Assembly: GCA_002314675.1 (NCBI GenBank)
Contig: DCGZ01000087.1
Span: 1-20,517 of the forward strand
DNA length: 20,517 bases
Reading direction: 5' to 3'
DNA from: Fibrobacter sp. UBA1765
GTDB taxonomy: Bacteria; Fibrobacterota; Fibrobacteria; Fibrobacterales; Fibrobacteraceae
Under the pieces are notes generated by a model. It did not search any database, was not told the DNA's origin, and saw only the letters and a program-made list of their open reading frames with translations. Below are positions 6,674 through 12,959 of the stretch, one piece after another. The first letter of the stretch is position 1; each line of letters opens with the position of its first letter. A program made the translations under genes and the position numbers.

Positions 6674-7156
6674 CTAACCTACGGAAGTATTGCGGATAGC
6701 TGCAAAAGCGCCGGTCTGCTTTTCTTTTTCAAAGCGCATGGCTATGTCGTATGCCTTTGCCCTGGATTCGAGGTCGTAACGGACTTGTGCTTCTTCGATT
6801 ACCTGTTGCAGGCCTTCCGGTTCACCCTGGAATTCCAGCTGGTCGTCGCAAATGGTAAGCGCACCGTCCATTCTAAAGGAGTGTTTTGCGGTAAAGCCGC
6901 GGAATGGGCCTTCGGCAAGGCGTACCGTGATTTCGTTGTTGTCCTTAGAGGAACTGACTACGCCGGTCCACTGCAAGCGGTGGATGCCGTTGCAAAGTGT
7001 ATAGCGTACGGTTGCGGACTTGCCAAAACCTTCAGGAAAATAAAAACTAAGTACAGCAGAGTCGTTTGTTGGAATTCGGAGCGGAGAAACCCGCATCCAT
7101 TCCATAACGCGTTCACACGTATATTCGAACCAAGATGTTTGTGAAAACTTCACCAT
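6674..7156 (-). CDS. SRPBCC (START-like) domain protein
   Basis: A 160-residue soluble protein with the layout of the SRPBCC/polyketide-cyclase-like fold. An N-terminal strand and helix (F-S-Q-T-S-W-F then CERVMEW) are followed by central strands with LQWTGVV (61-67), EGPFRGF (82-88) and DQLEFQG (105-111), and a long C-terminal helix (about 113-145). Such domains form a hydrophobic cavity for lipids or aromatic molecules. It is the first gene of an operon, 3 nt before the UbiD gene, and might bind the hydrophobic substrate or product of that enzyme (inference). The minus-strand box TAACTTTC lies 5 nt before the ATG. Fold assignment is by pattern only. Confidence 0.65.
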   Translation of the reverse strand: MVKFSQTSWFEYTCERVMEWMRVSPLRIPTNDSAVLSFYFPEGFGKSATVRYTLCNGIHRLQWTGVVSSSKDNNEITVRLAEGPFRGFTAKHSFRMDGALTICDDQLEFQGEPEGLQQVIEEAQVRYDLESRAKAYDIAMRFEKEKQTGAFAAIRNTSVG

Positions 7157-7161
7157 AGCTA

Positions 7162-7169
7162 GAAAGTTA
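7162..7169 (-). promoter_or_regulatory. Candidate promoter box TAACTTTC of the SRPBCC-UbiD operon
   Basis: Read on the minus strand, TAACTTTC matches TAnnTTTG at all but the last base and ends 5 nt before the ATG. A more conventional TATTAT lies a few bases further upstream, so the exact element is uncertain. Confidence 0.35.
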
Positions 7170-7260
7170 GATAATATTGTTCGCTTGAGTAATGTGCTCT
7201 TTTCAAATTGCCCTTTTTTATGGGCATCATCATTGTTACTTATTCATTACAATAGTACTT

Positions 7261-7287
7261 TTGACACACTTTTGTTTATTTTATACA
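7261..7287 (+). promoter_or_regulatory. Candidate promoter of the GntR/LacI hybrid regulator gene
   Basis: TTGACA (7261-7266) is followed after 15 bp by TATACA (7282-7287), only 3 nt before the ATG at 7291. TATTTTAT (7277-7284) overlaps and fits the TAnnTT pattern 6 nt before the ATG. Either way transcription would start at or very near the ATG. An imperfect inverted pair ATTGT (7232-7236) and ACAAT (7249-7253) lies just upstream and could be an operator. Confidence 0.45.
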
Positions 7288-7290
7288 AAT

Positions 7291-8655
7291 ATGCGAAAGA
7301 ATATTGTCCAAAGTTTGCTGAATTCGCCCCATAAGGATGGGGACCGTTTGCCTTCTGTGCGTGCGTTGATGGCTTCTTTTGCCGCCTCTTCGGCAACGGT
7401 TCAGGCTGCTCTCAAGGAACTTGAAAAAGAAAAGCACATCTACTGTGTTCAAGGCAAGGGCAATTTTTGGGGCATAGAACCTGAAAAAGTTGTGCTGCCC
7501 ACCGCGAGAGAATCCGTAGAGGAGCGCCTAGAAAGGCTTTTTAAGGAAGACTTTGAAAAAGGCTTTATTAGCCCGCAAAAGCCGCTTCCGCTTGTAAAGG
7601 AGCTCCAGCTCCGCTACCAGATTTCTCCCCAGATGCTGCGCCATTTTTTAATGAACAAGGTCAGGCTAGGGGTTTTGCAAAAGGAAGGCCGAAAGTTTTC
7701 TTTTGTAAAGAGCGTTGTTCCCAAGGCGAAAGTTTCATTGACTGAGCTTCTGTTTGTTACGCGTTGCGATGTCCTTGGCAGCTTTGCTACAGCGAGTGAA
7801 CGCGAAATGGATTTTTTGCGCCTGGTGTACCGTCGTGCGGGTTCTTCTCGTTATAGGCTTATTTTGCTTGGCTATGACGAAGCTTCAGGAAAGTTGCTGG
7901 ATCGTAATGGTCGCATTTGCAAACTTTCTGATTTCCCGAATGCAGTCGGAGCCTTGGTGTCTACTCTGCTTGTTCAAAAGCCTTTGGAACTGATGCAAAA
8001 GTTCTCAAGGCTTTCTATTCCTGTATCAATCTGGTGGGAACACCCGGCAAGTGTCCTGCCTTCTGCATATTTGAATAATGAAAAGTGGTTCTTTTTCAAT
8101 TCTTCGTTTGGAACGCAGCCTGGCACAGAAGTTGGAAAGTTCCTGCTTAGGTACGGTGTGCAGTCTGTGGTTTACTTTTCGCCATACCATAATAGTTCCT
8201 GGTCAAAGGACCGCTTGTTAGGTCTTGAGCAAGTTGGAATCAAGGTCCATGCTTCAGTAGATGCCGAAAAGGCAAGTCCCTGGGATTTTAAGGTTTCTGC
8301 AAAACAGTTTGTAGAAAAATATGCGGTAGATGCGTATGCACATGAACTTACGAAAATAAAAATGATAGAACTTGTAAAACAAGTCCCTGCAAATTTACAA
8401 GGTGTTCCGTGGGTCTGTGTAAACGATGAAGCGGCAACTATTTTAGCGGAATGTGCTGAAGAAGGCGCCTGTACCTTGCCGAACCTAATCATTGGCTTTG
8501 ACAATTCTGCGGAAAGCTACTTGTTTAGATTGCCTTCGTATGAATTTAATACGGAAAACCTCGTAGAACAAATGTTCTATGCTGTAGAATGCCCCTCGAA
8601 TTTTTTAGGTACAAGGAAAATTCTGCAAATTCGCGGTTCCGTGGTTGAAAAGTAG
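7291..8655 (+). CDS. GntR-type regulator with second winged helix and LacI-like effector domain
   Basis: A 454-residue transcription regulator. Residues 1-61 are a GntR-type winged helix with the signature DRLPSVRALMASF, then TVQAALKELE and a VQGKGNFW wing. Residues 74-140 look like a second, degenerate winged helix (FEKGFISPQKPLP, then SPQMLRHFLMNKVRLGVLQ, then EGRKFSF). From about 151 to the end the sequence follows the LacI/periplasmic-binding fold, with VCVNDEAATIL at 375-385 and IGFDNS at 401-406, as in AraR-like regulators that sense sugars. The ATG at 7291 is preferred over an upstream in-frame start because the HTH begins here and a promoter lies directly ahead. It has its own terminator and lies divergent from the UbiD operon, either of which, or the glycan genes, could be its target. 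Confidence 0.82.
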   Translation: MRKNIVQSLLNSPHKDGDRLPSVRALMASFAASSATVQAALKELEKEKHIYCVQGKGNFWGIEPEKVVLPTARESVEERLERLFKEDFEKGFISPQKPLPLVKELQLRYQISPQMLRHFLMNKVRLGVLQKEGRKFSFVKSVVPKAKVSLTELLFVTRCDVLGSFATASEREMDFLRLVYRRAGSSRYRLILLGYDEASGKLLDRNGRICKLSDFPNAVGALVSTLLVQKPLELMQKFSRLSIPVSIWWEHPASVLPSAYLNNEKWFFFNSSFGTQPGTEVGKFLLRYGVQSVVYFSPYHNSSWSKDRLLGLEQVGIKVHASVDAEKASPWDFKVSAKQFVEKYAVDAYAHELTKIKMIELVKQVPANLQGVPWVCVNDEAATILAECAEEGACTLPNLIIGFDNSAESYLFRLPSYEFNTENLVEQMFYAVECPSNFLGTRKILQIRGSVVEK

Positions 8656-8658
8656 AAA

Positions 8659-8705
8659 TAAGAAGTCGTTTGTCGCTGATAAGTTGCAGACGACTTCTTT
8701 TTAAT
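8659..8705 (+). terminator. Terminator of the GntR/LacI hybrid regulator gene
   Basis: Arms AAGAAGTCGT (8660-8669) and ACGACTTCTT (8690-8699) pair perfectly over 10 bp. Four further pairs, two of them G-U, extend the stem inward. A T-rich run follows at 8698-8702. It ends only about 20 bp before the flippase ATG. Confidence 0.88.
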
Positions 8706-8710
8706 TATTC

Positions 8711-8718
8711 TATTTTTT
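8711..8718 (+). promoter_or_regulatory. Candidate promoter box TATTTTTT of the flippase gene
   Basis: TATTTTTT lies 5 nt before the ATG at 8724, directly after the preceding terminator. It fits TAnnTTT without the final G. There is no Shine-Dalgarno sequence in the remaining leader. Confidence 0.35.
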
Positions 8719-8723
8719 ACTCC

Positions 8724-10169
8724 ATGACAAATTTGGAAACTGATAGCAAGTTCCTAAAGAAGGCCATGATTGTAAATATCGTGGGTACGATTTTAAAAGT
8801 ATGCGGCCCACTTTTGACATTTGTAATGGCACGCATTTTCGGGGCTGCTGAATTTGGCATTTTTGTGTCTTCCCAGACGCTTTTGTTGACTATCGCACGT
8901 ACATCAACCTTGGGCCTTGATAAGGGGCTTTACTGGTATTTGCCACAGAACAAGTTGCAGGGCCGTGCAGGCCATGATGGCGTTGTGGAATCCTTTTGGA
9001 CAGCCGTTGCGGTGTCGCTTTTGTGTACCATATTCATATTCATAGGTTCCTTTACGCCTCTTGTATCCAAGGAATTGCCTTGGTATGCCTTGTCGCTTGT
9101 CTTTTATGCGGCTTCCTACATTTTTAGCAATGTTTCCGAAGGGAACAGGCGTCCTCAAAATGCTGTATTCATAAATTCGTTCTTTGTCGCTGTCCTTTCG
9201 CCGGCGTCTTCTATAGCAATGCACTTTATGGGCATTCCTCACGCGCTTCCCTTGGGCCTTTTGATTGGCCAGGTTTGCGGTTTTGCCCTGCACTTTATTT
9301 TGGTTCGCCGCCAGTTCCCCGAAATGACCTTGCGGATCAAGAAGTTTGTGCCAAAAAGCCTTTTGCTTTATTCTTTGCCCTTGGGCTTTGACGAATTTGT
9401 TTCTTCGTTCCTGATTCGTTCGGGTCTTTGGATGGTTATGATGTTCCTTGGCCCAGAAATGGCAGGTGCTTATGGTATCATGGTTACAATTTCGAATGCG
9501 CTTCAAACAATCCGTGTAGGCTTTACTCCGATTCTTACGCCTGTGGTTGCCGGCATGGACAAGGAACGCCTAAAGACTGACTTGAAGCCTGTTTATAGTT
9601 ATTGCGTGTTCATGGTTACTTTTATCCAACTGCTGATAGGCTTTTTTATAGTGCTGTTCCCGGACCTTATTTTGAGCATCGCTGGTAAGGATTTTATTGT
9701 ACAGCCAGAAACCCTTGGCATTTTGCTTCTTGTTCACCTGGTTGCTGGCTTTGGCGGCATGACCCTGGTTGTAATTAATGGCATGGGCAAGAGCTTTTAT
9801 ACTTTGAAAATGGATACGCTTTCACTTATTGTGGCTTTGGTTTCTGGCTATTTCCTTGTGAACCCGGAAATTTGCAACCTCGGGCTTGTCGGGGCTGCCT
9901 TGTCAATGCTGCTTTACAACGTGGTTGCAATAATCTGGAACAATGTCTATTTACTTAAACTTGGGCTAAGGGTTTATTCCTCGAAGCTTATTTCCCAGGC
10001 GATTTGGATTTTTGTTTTGATAGCCTTCTACATTCTTTTGAACATGCAGGTCTTTACCTTGAACTATGTAGAAAAGGGTATTGCGTATGCAGTTGTCCTT
10101 GCAGCCCTTGGGGTGTACTGGAAGGTCATGAAAAAGAAGATGGAAGCCGACAAGAATGCGCACGCATAA
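8724..10169 (+). CDS. Wzx-like oligosaccharide flippase (polysaccharide biosynthesis protein)
   Basis: A 481-residue integral membrane protein of the MOP/Wzx type, which turns lipid-linked glycans from the cytoplasmic to the periplasmic face. About 12-14 hydrophobic segments span the length. The N-terminus has the usual pattern KKAMIVNIVGTILKV then GPLLTFVMARIFGAAEFGIF, and the family-typical YSLPLGFDEF and GAYGIMVTISN occur in the middle. It ends in a lysine-rich cytoplasmic tail. The ATG at 8724 is chosen because the family N-terminus begins here; an in-frame upstream TTG lies inside the preceding terminator. It opens the glycan block: LicD follows after 26 bp, and no Wzy-type polymerase is visible nearby, so the cargo may be a short glycolipid. 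Confidence 0.88.
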   Translation: MTNLETDSKFLKKAMIVNIVGTILKVCGPLLTFVMARIFGAAEFGIFVSSQTLLLTIARTSTLGLDKGLYWYLPQNKLQGRAGHDGVVESFWTAVAVSLLCTIFIFIGSFTPLVSKELPWYALSLVFYAASYIFSNVSEGNRRPQNAVFINSFFVAVLSPASSIAMHFMGIPHALPLGLLIGQVCGFALHFILVRRQFPEMTLRIKKFVPKSLLLYSLPLGFDEFVSSFLIRSGLWMVMMFLGPEMAGAYGIMVTISNALQTIRVGFTPILTPVVAGMDKERLKTDLKPVYSYCVFMVTFIQLLIGFFIVLFPDLILSIAGKDFIVQPETLGILLLVHLVAGFGGMTLVVINGMGKSFYTLKMDTLSLIVALVSGYFLVNPEICNLGLVGAALSMLLYNVVAIIWNNVYLLKLGLRVYSSKLISQAIWIFVLIAFYILLNMQVFTLNYVEKGIAYAVVLAALGVYWKVMKKKMEADKNAHA

Positions 10170-10195
10170 ATGCTTAGGGAACTTTTGGTGGTATT

Positions 10196-11017
10196 ATGAA
10201 AAAGATTGGAATTGAAGAATCTCGCGAAATCCAGATGTCTGTTCTTGACGAAATCGCAAGGCTTTGCAAGGAAAATAACTTGAAGTATAGCCTTGCCTAT
10301 GGAACCATGCTTGGGTGCGTTCGCCACAAGGGCTATATTCCATGGGATGATGATATCGATATTTGGCTTTTCCGTGAAGACTACAACAAGCTCGTGAAAC
10401 TTTTGAGGGACCCGAAGGTTGCTAAAAAGGAATGGCTTGGTGTTATCGATGATACTAGCAAGGATTTCCATTGCCCCTTTATAAAGGTTCATGATAACAG
10501 GACGGCCGTAAAAATGGAACGCCATGTCGGTGAAATGGGCTTGTGGGTAGACATATTCCCAATGGATGGCGTGCCGAATATAAAGTTCCTTGCCAAGGCC
10601 TATGTGTATTTCTTGAGTTTCCTGCGAATTTTTAGCCTTGCCATGAGCACGGACTTTAAGTCCAAGGATTATGACCACTGGACTCTTTTTTACAAGCGCT
10701 TCTTTTATGCGTTTACGGTCGTTGTCGGCAAAAAGCGTTTTTGCCGTTTTGTAGACTGGGCTGCCAGCCGTTTTTCTGTTGCAAAGTCGAAGTGCGTGGC
10801 GAACCCTTTCTTTGACGCAAAAACAGACAGGATTCTAGACAAGGAAAAAATCAGCGAAATGGTTCCATACCCTTTTGAAAACAGGGAATACCTAGGCGTT
10901 AAGAACTACGACTATTACTTGTCTATGTTCTATCGTAACTATATGCAGCTCCCACCAGAAGATAAACGCTACAACCATGGGCTTGACGTTTGGTGGAAAG
11001 AGGGCATGGAACCGTAA
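10196..11017 (+). CDS. LicD-family phosphotransferase
   Basis: A 273-residue cytoplasmic LicD-type enzyme that transfers a phospho-amino group (phosphocholine in the classical case) from a CDP-activated donor onto a sugar. The signature is clear: YGTMLGCVRHKGYIPWDDDID at residues 35-55, with the D51-D53 and D55 cluster, and GLWVDIFPMDG at 115-125. It sits 26 bp after the flippase and upstream of a CTP-dependent nucleotidyltransferase, which would make its donor. No choline kinase or choline transporter (LicA/LicB) lies in this window, so choline is not established as the group transferred. GGTGG a few bases before the ATG may serve as a weak ribosome binding site. Confidence 0.9.
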   Translation: MKKIGIEESREIQMSVLDEIARLCKENNLKYSLAYGTMLGCVRHKGYIPWDDDIDIWLFREDYNKLVKLLRDPKVAKKEWLGVIDDTSKDFHCPFIKVHDNRTAVKMERHVGEMGLWVDIFPMDGVPNIKFLAKAYVYFLSFLRIFSLAMSTDFKSKDYDHWTLFYKRFFYAFTVVVGKKRFCRFVDWAASRFSVAKSKCVANPFFDAKTDRILDKEKISEMVPYPFENREYLGVKNYDYYLSMFYRNYMQLPPEDKRYNHGLDVWWKEGMEP

Positions 11018-11033
11018 CTTTGAAGTTGATGCG

Positions 11034-11066
11034 TTGACGCTCCATTGGTTTCAAATCTATATTTGA
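11034..11066 (+). promoter_or_regulatory. Candidate promoter upstream of the aminotransferase gene
   Basis: TTGACG (11034-11039) and a perfect TATATTTG (11058-11065) are 18 bp apart in the 89-bp gap after licD. This is the best two-box promoter of the window. It would give a leader of about 35 nt. TCAAAT and ATTTGA (11051-11056 and 11061-11066) form an inverted repeat across the box, a possible operator. Confidence 0.5.
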
Positions 11067-11106
11067 TAAAAATTTGCTTAGCTATAACCTGACTATAGGT
11101 AAAATA

Positions 11107-12138
11107 ATGCACTACTTAGACAGAAATGAATTTAACTTCAAGCCTTCTGAAAAGGTTCTTGAAGCTGTAAGGAACTTTGACCCAGAACTGCTTTGCTTCT
11201 ATACCCGCATTTATGACGAGGGCAAGAAGAGCATTTTTTCTGTAAAGCTCAGTGAAATCTATAACGTTCCAGAAGAACAGGTTCTTTTGGGCTATGGTGG
11301 TGAAGACATTCTTAAGAATGCTGTCCATTATTACCTTATGGAAGGTAACAACAAGACCATCATGATCCCTGAATTTTCTTGGTGGTATTACAACCGCATT
11401 GCTGGTGAATGCGGCGGTTCCTTCAAGATGTATCCGCTTTATGAAAAGGAAGATACATTTGCATACGATGTAGACGAAGTCATTAAGCTTACTAATGAAA
11501 ATCATCCGCGCATGCTGCTTTTGGCTTCTCCGAATAACCCGACGGGTAACTGCCTTACTCCAGAAGAAATCGGTCGCATCATGGAAAACATTCCAAACGA
11601 TACGATGGTTCTGATTGATGAGGCTTACGCATCCTTCATTACTACTGATACCGCATACATTGCTCCGCTTGTAGAAAAGTATTCCAACCTCATCATTTCT
11701 CGTACGCTTTCTAAATTCTTTGGCTTGCCGGGCCTCCGCATGGGCTTTGGCTTTATGGGCAAGGGTCACGAGGCTTTCCTTAGCTATGCAAACAAGTACC
11801 TTGGCTACAACCGCTTTACCGAAGCTGTAGCAATGGCTGCAATTGAAAGTGAAGACCATTACCGCAAGGTTGCCGATGAAATGGAATGGGATCGCCAGCT
11901 CTTTAAGAAGGAACTAGGCAACCTTCCTGGTTTCAAGGTTTACAAGAGTGTTGCAAACTTCATCCTTATCAAGTACCCGACCCGTATCAAGGAAGCCTTG
12001 AAGAAGGCTCTTGAAGAACAGGATTACAAGATCAAGTTCATGAGCGATAAGGGCCTTGAAGATTGCTTGCGCATTACTCTGGGCCGCAAGGAACAGATCC
12101 AGGTTGTTGTTGATACCATCAAGCGTTGTGCACTATGA
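11107..12138 (+). CDS. PLP-dependent class I/II aminotransferase, HisC-like; possible 2-aminoethylphosphonate transaminase
   Basis: A 343-residue fold-type I aminotransferase. SPNNPTG is at 141-147, DEAY at 171-174, and the PLP-binding lysine K203 lies in SRTLSKFFGLPGLRMGF. R322 in LRITLG is the likely carboxylate- or phosphate-side arginine. The pattern resembles histidinol-phosphate aminotransferase, but no his genes are near. The gene's TGA overlaps the ATG of a LicC/PntC-like cytidylyltransferase (ATGA). In the phosphonate enzyme PntC of Treponema denticola a cytidylyltransferase and an aminoethylphosphonate transaminase are fused, so this pair may make and activate 2-aminoethylphosphonate (inference). 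The ATG at 11107 is chosen because the domain begins with HYLDRNEF; in-frame TTG at 11074 is less likely. Codon use is more biased than in neighbouring glycan genes. Confidence 0.85.
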   Translation: MHYLDRNEFNFKPSEKVLEAVRNFDPELLCFYTRIYDEGKKSIFSVKLSEIYNVPEEQVLLGYGGEDILKNAVHYYLMEGNNKTIMIPEFSWWYYNRIAGECGGSFKMYPLYEKEDTFAYDVDEVIKLTNENHPRMLLLASPNNPTGNCLTPEEIGRIMENIPNDTMVLIDEAYASFITTDTAYIAPLVEKYSNLIISRTLSKFFGLPGLRMGFGFMGKGHEAFLSYANKYLGYNRFTEAVAMAAIESEDHYRKVADEMEWDRQLFKKELGNLPGFKVYKSVANFILIKYPTRIKEALKKALEEQDYKIKFMSDKGLEDCLRITLGRKEQIQVVVDTIKRCAL

Positions 12139-12863
12139 TAGCTGTGATTCTTGCTGCGGGCATGGCGTCTCGCCTTCGCCCTCTTACAAACAATACGCCT
12201 AAGTGCTTGCTCGATGTCAAGGGCCGTTCCTTGCTTGAGCGTTCCATGGATTCTCTTATGGCCTCTGGCGTTAGTGACTTTGTTATTGTCACTGGCTACC
12301 TGAACCACATGATTGAAGAATTTGTTGCAAAGCGCTATGGCGATTCTATTCGTGTGACATTCATTCACAATGAAGTTTACGACAGCACGAACAATATTTA
12401 CTCACTATGGCTTGCCCGCAAGGCCGTAGATGGTAAGCAGTTCCTGTTGCTTGATAGCGACCTGCTTTATGATCCGCAGATTGCAAAGCATGTGATCGAC
12501 TCCGCTTCTGACAATGTTCTGACCTTGATTCGCCATGAGCTGGGTGAAGAAGAAATGAAGGTTGTAATAGGCGCTGATGGCAACATTACTGAAATCAGCA
12601 AGACTTGTTCGCCTGCTGCGGCTGCTGGCGAAAGCCTTGGCATAGAAAAAATCGGTGCAGCCTATTCAAAGGCTTTGTATGTTGAACTTGACAAGATGAT
12701 GAATGAAGAACATCTTGAAAACAAGTTCTACGAACTTGCTTTTGAACGCTTGATTAAGCAGGGGCATACATATACCGTGTTCGATGCTTCTGATTATTTT
12801 TCTTGCGAACTTGATACTGTCGCCGATTTTGAAAATGCAAAGTCGACAATTCCGCTGGATTAG
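12135..12863 (+). CDS. LicC/PntC-like CTP-dependent nucleotidyltransferase
   Basis: A 242-residue nucleotidyltransferase of the LicC type, which joins CTP to a phospho-amino compound (phosphocholine or aminoethylphosphonate) to make the donor for LicD. The nucleotide loop LAAGMASRLRPLT is at 6-18 and K23 lies in TPKCLL. STNNIYSLWLA at 84-94, typical of this branch, is followed by the metal site LDSDLLYD at 106-113 and CELDTVADFENA at 224-235. The length matches the single-domain enzyme. The ATG overlaps the aminotransferase stop by 4 nt, so the two proteins are probably made in equal amounts. The substrate cannot be told from the motifs alone. Two hairpins follow and end this transcript. Confidence 0.87.
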   Translation: MIAVILAAGMASRLRPLTNNTPKCLLDVKGRSLLERSMDSLMASGVSDFVIVTGYLNHMIEEFVAKRYGDSIRVTFIHNEVYDSTNNIYSLWLARKAVDGKQFLLLDSDLLYDPQIAKHVIDSASDNVLTLIRHELGEEEMKVVIGADGNITEISKTCSPAAAAGESLGIEKIGAAYSKALYVELDKMMNEEHLENKFYELAFERLIKQGHTYTVFDASDYFSCELDTVADFENAKSTIPLD

Positions 12864-12868
12864 TTTTT

Positions 12869-12894
12869 AAGCGCTTTATCTTTTAAAAGCGCTT
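12869..12894 (+). terminator. Upstream hairpin after the nucleotidyltransferase gene
   Basis: Arms AAGCGCTTT (12869-12877) and AAAGCGCTT (12886-12894) pair perfectly over 9 bp with an 8-nt loop, followed by GTTTGT. It is 6 nt after the stop and forms a tandem with the stronger terminator at 12901. Confidence 0.7.
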
Positions 12895-12900
12895 GTTTGT

Positions 12901-12944
12901 AATCGTAAGTCTTTGTGTCATCAAGGACTTACGATTCTTTTTTT
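12901..12944 (+). terminator. Strong terminator, second of a tandem pair
   Basis: Arms AATCGTAAGTCTTTG (12901-12915) and CAAGGACTTACGATT (12922-12936) pair over 15 bp with a single G-U. The loop is TGTCAT. A T tract (12938-12944) runs directly into the TATATTTG box of the next gene. Confidence 0.93.
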
Positions 12945-12951
12945 ATATTTG
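12944..12951 (+). promoter_or_regulatory. Promoter box TATATTTG of the glycosyltransferase operon
   Basis: An exact match to TAnnTTTG whose first T is also the last T of the terminator tract. The ATG at 12960 is 8 nt downstream, and there is no Shine-Dalgarno sequence. An upstream -33 element is not obvious and would fall inside the terminator hairpin. Confidence 0.5.
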
Positions 12952-12959
12952 CATGTAAT

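Noticed and set aside
7192..7290. Upstream in-frame start adding 33 residues to the GntR/LacI regulator
   Set aside because: The extra segment covers the promoter region and is not GntR-like; the HTH starts at ATG 7291.
8904..9506. Minus-strand open frame of 200 codons opposite the flippase
   Set aside because: It is antisense to a clear membrane-protein gene, and its basic low-complexity translation is typical of such shadows.
11074..11106. TTG start for the aminotransferase
   Set aside because: It lies 8 nt after the promoter box, which is tempting, but the added residues do not fit the family N-terminus; ATG 11107 begins the conserved region.
11116..11859. Minus-strand open frame of 247 codons opposite the aminotransferase
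   Set aside because: The plus-strand aminotransferase has all catalytic motifs; the antisense frame shows no domain or start signal.
11107..12138. Naming the aminotransferase hisC
   Set aside because: The sequence resembles HisC in general pattern, but it is coupled to a cytidylyltransferase and no histidine genes are nearby.
12135..12863. Naming the nucleotidyltransferase licC as CTP:phosphocholine cytidylyltransferase
   Set aside because: LicA and LicB are absent from the window and motifs do not separate phosphocholine from aminoethylphosphonate activation, so no symbol is given.
12915..12959. GTG-initiated extension of the GT-A glycosyltransferase
   Set aside because: The extension starts inside the terminator hairpin and spans its T tract and the promoter box; the domain begins at ATG 12960.
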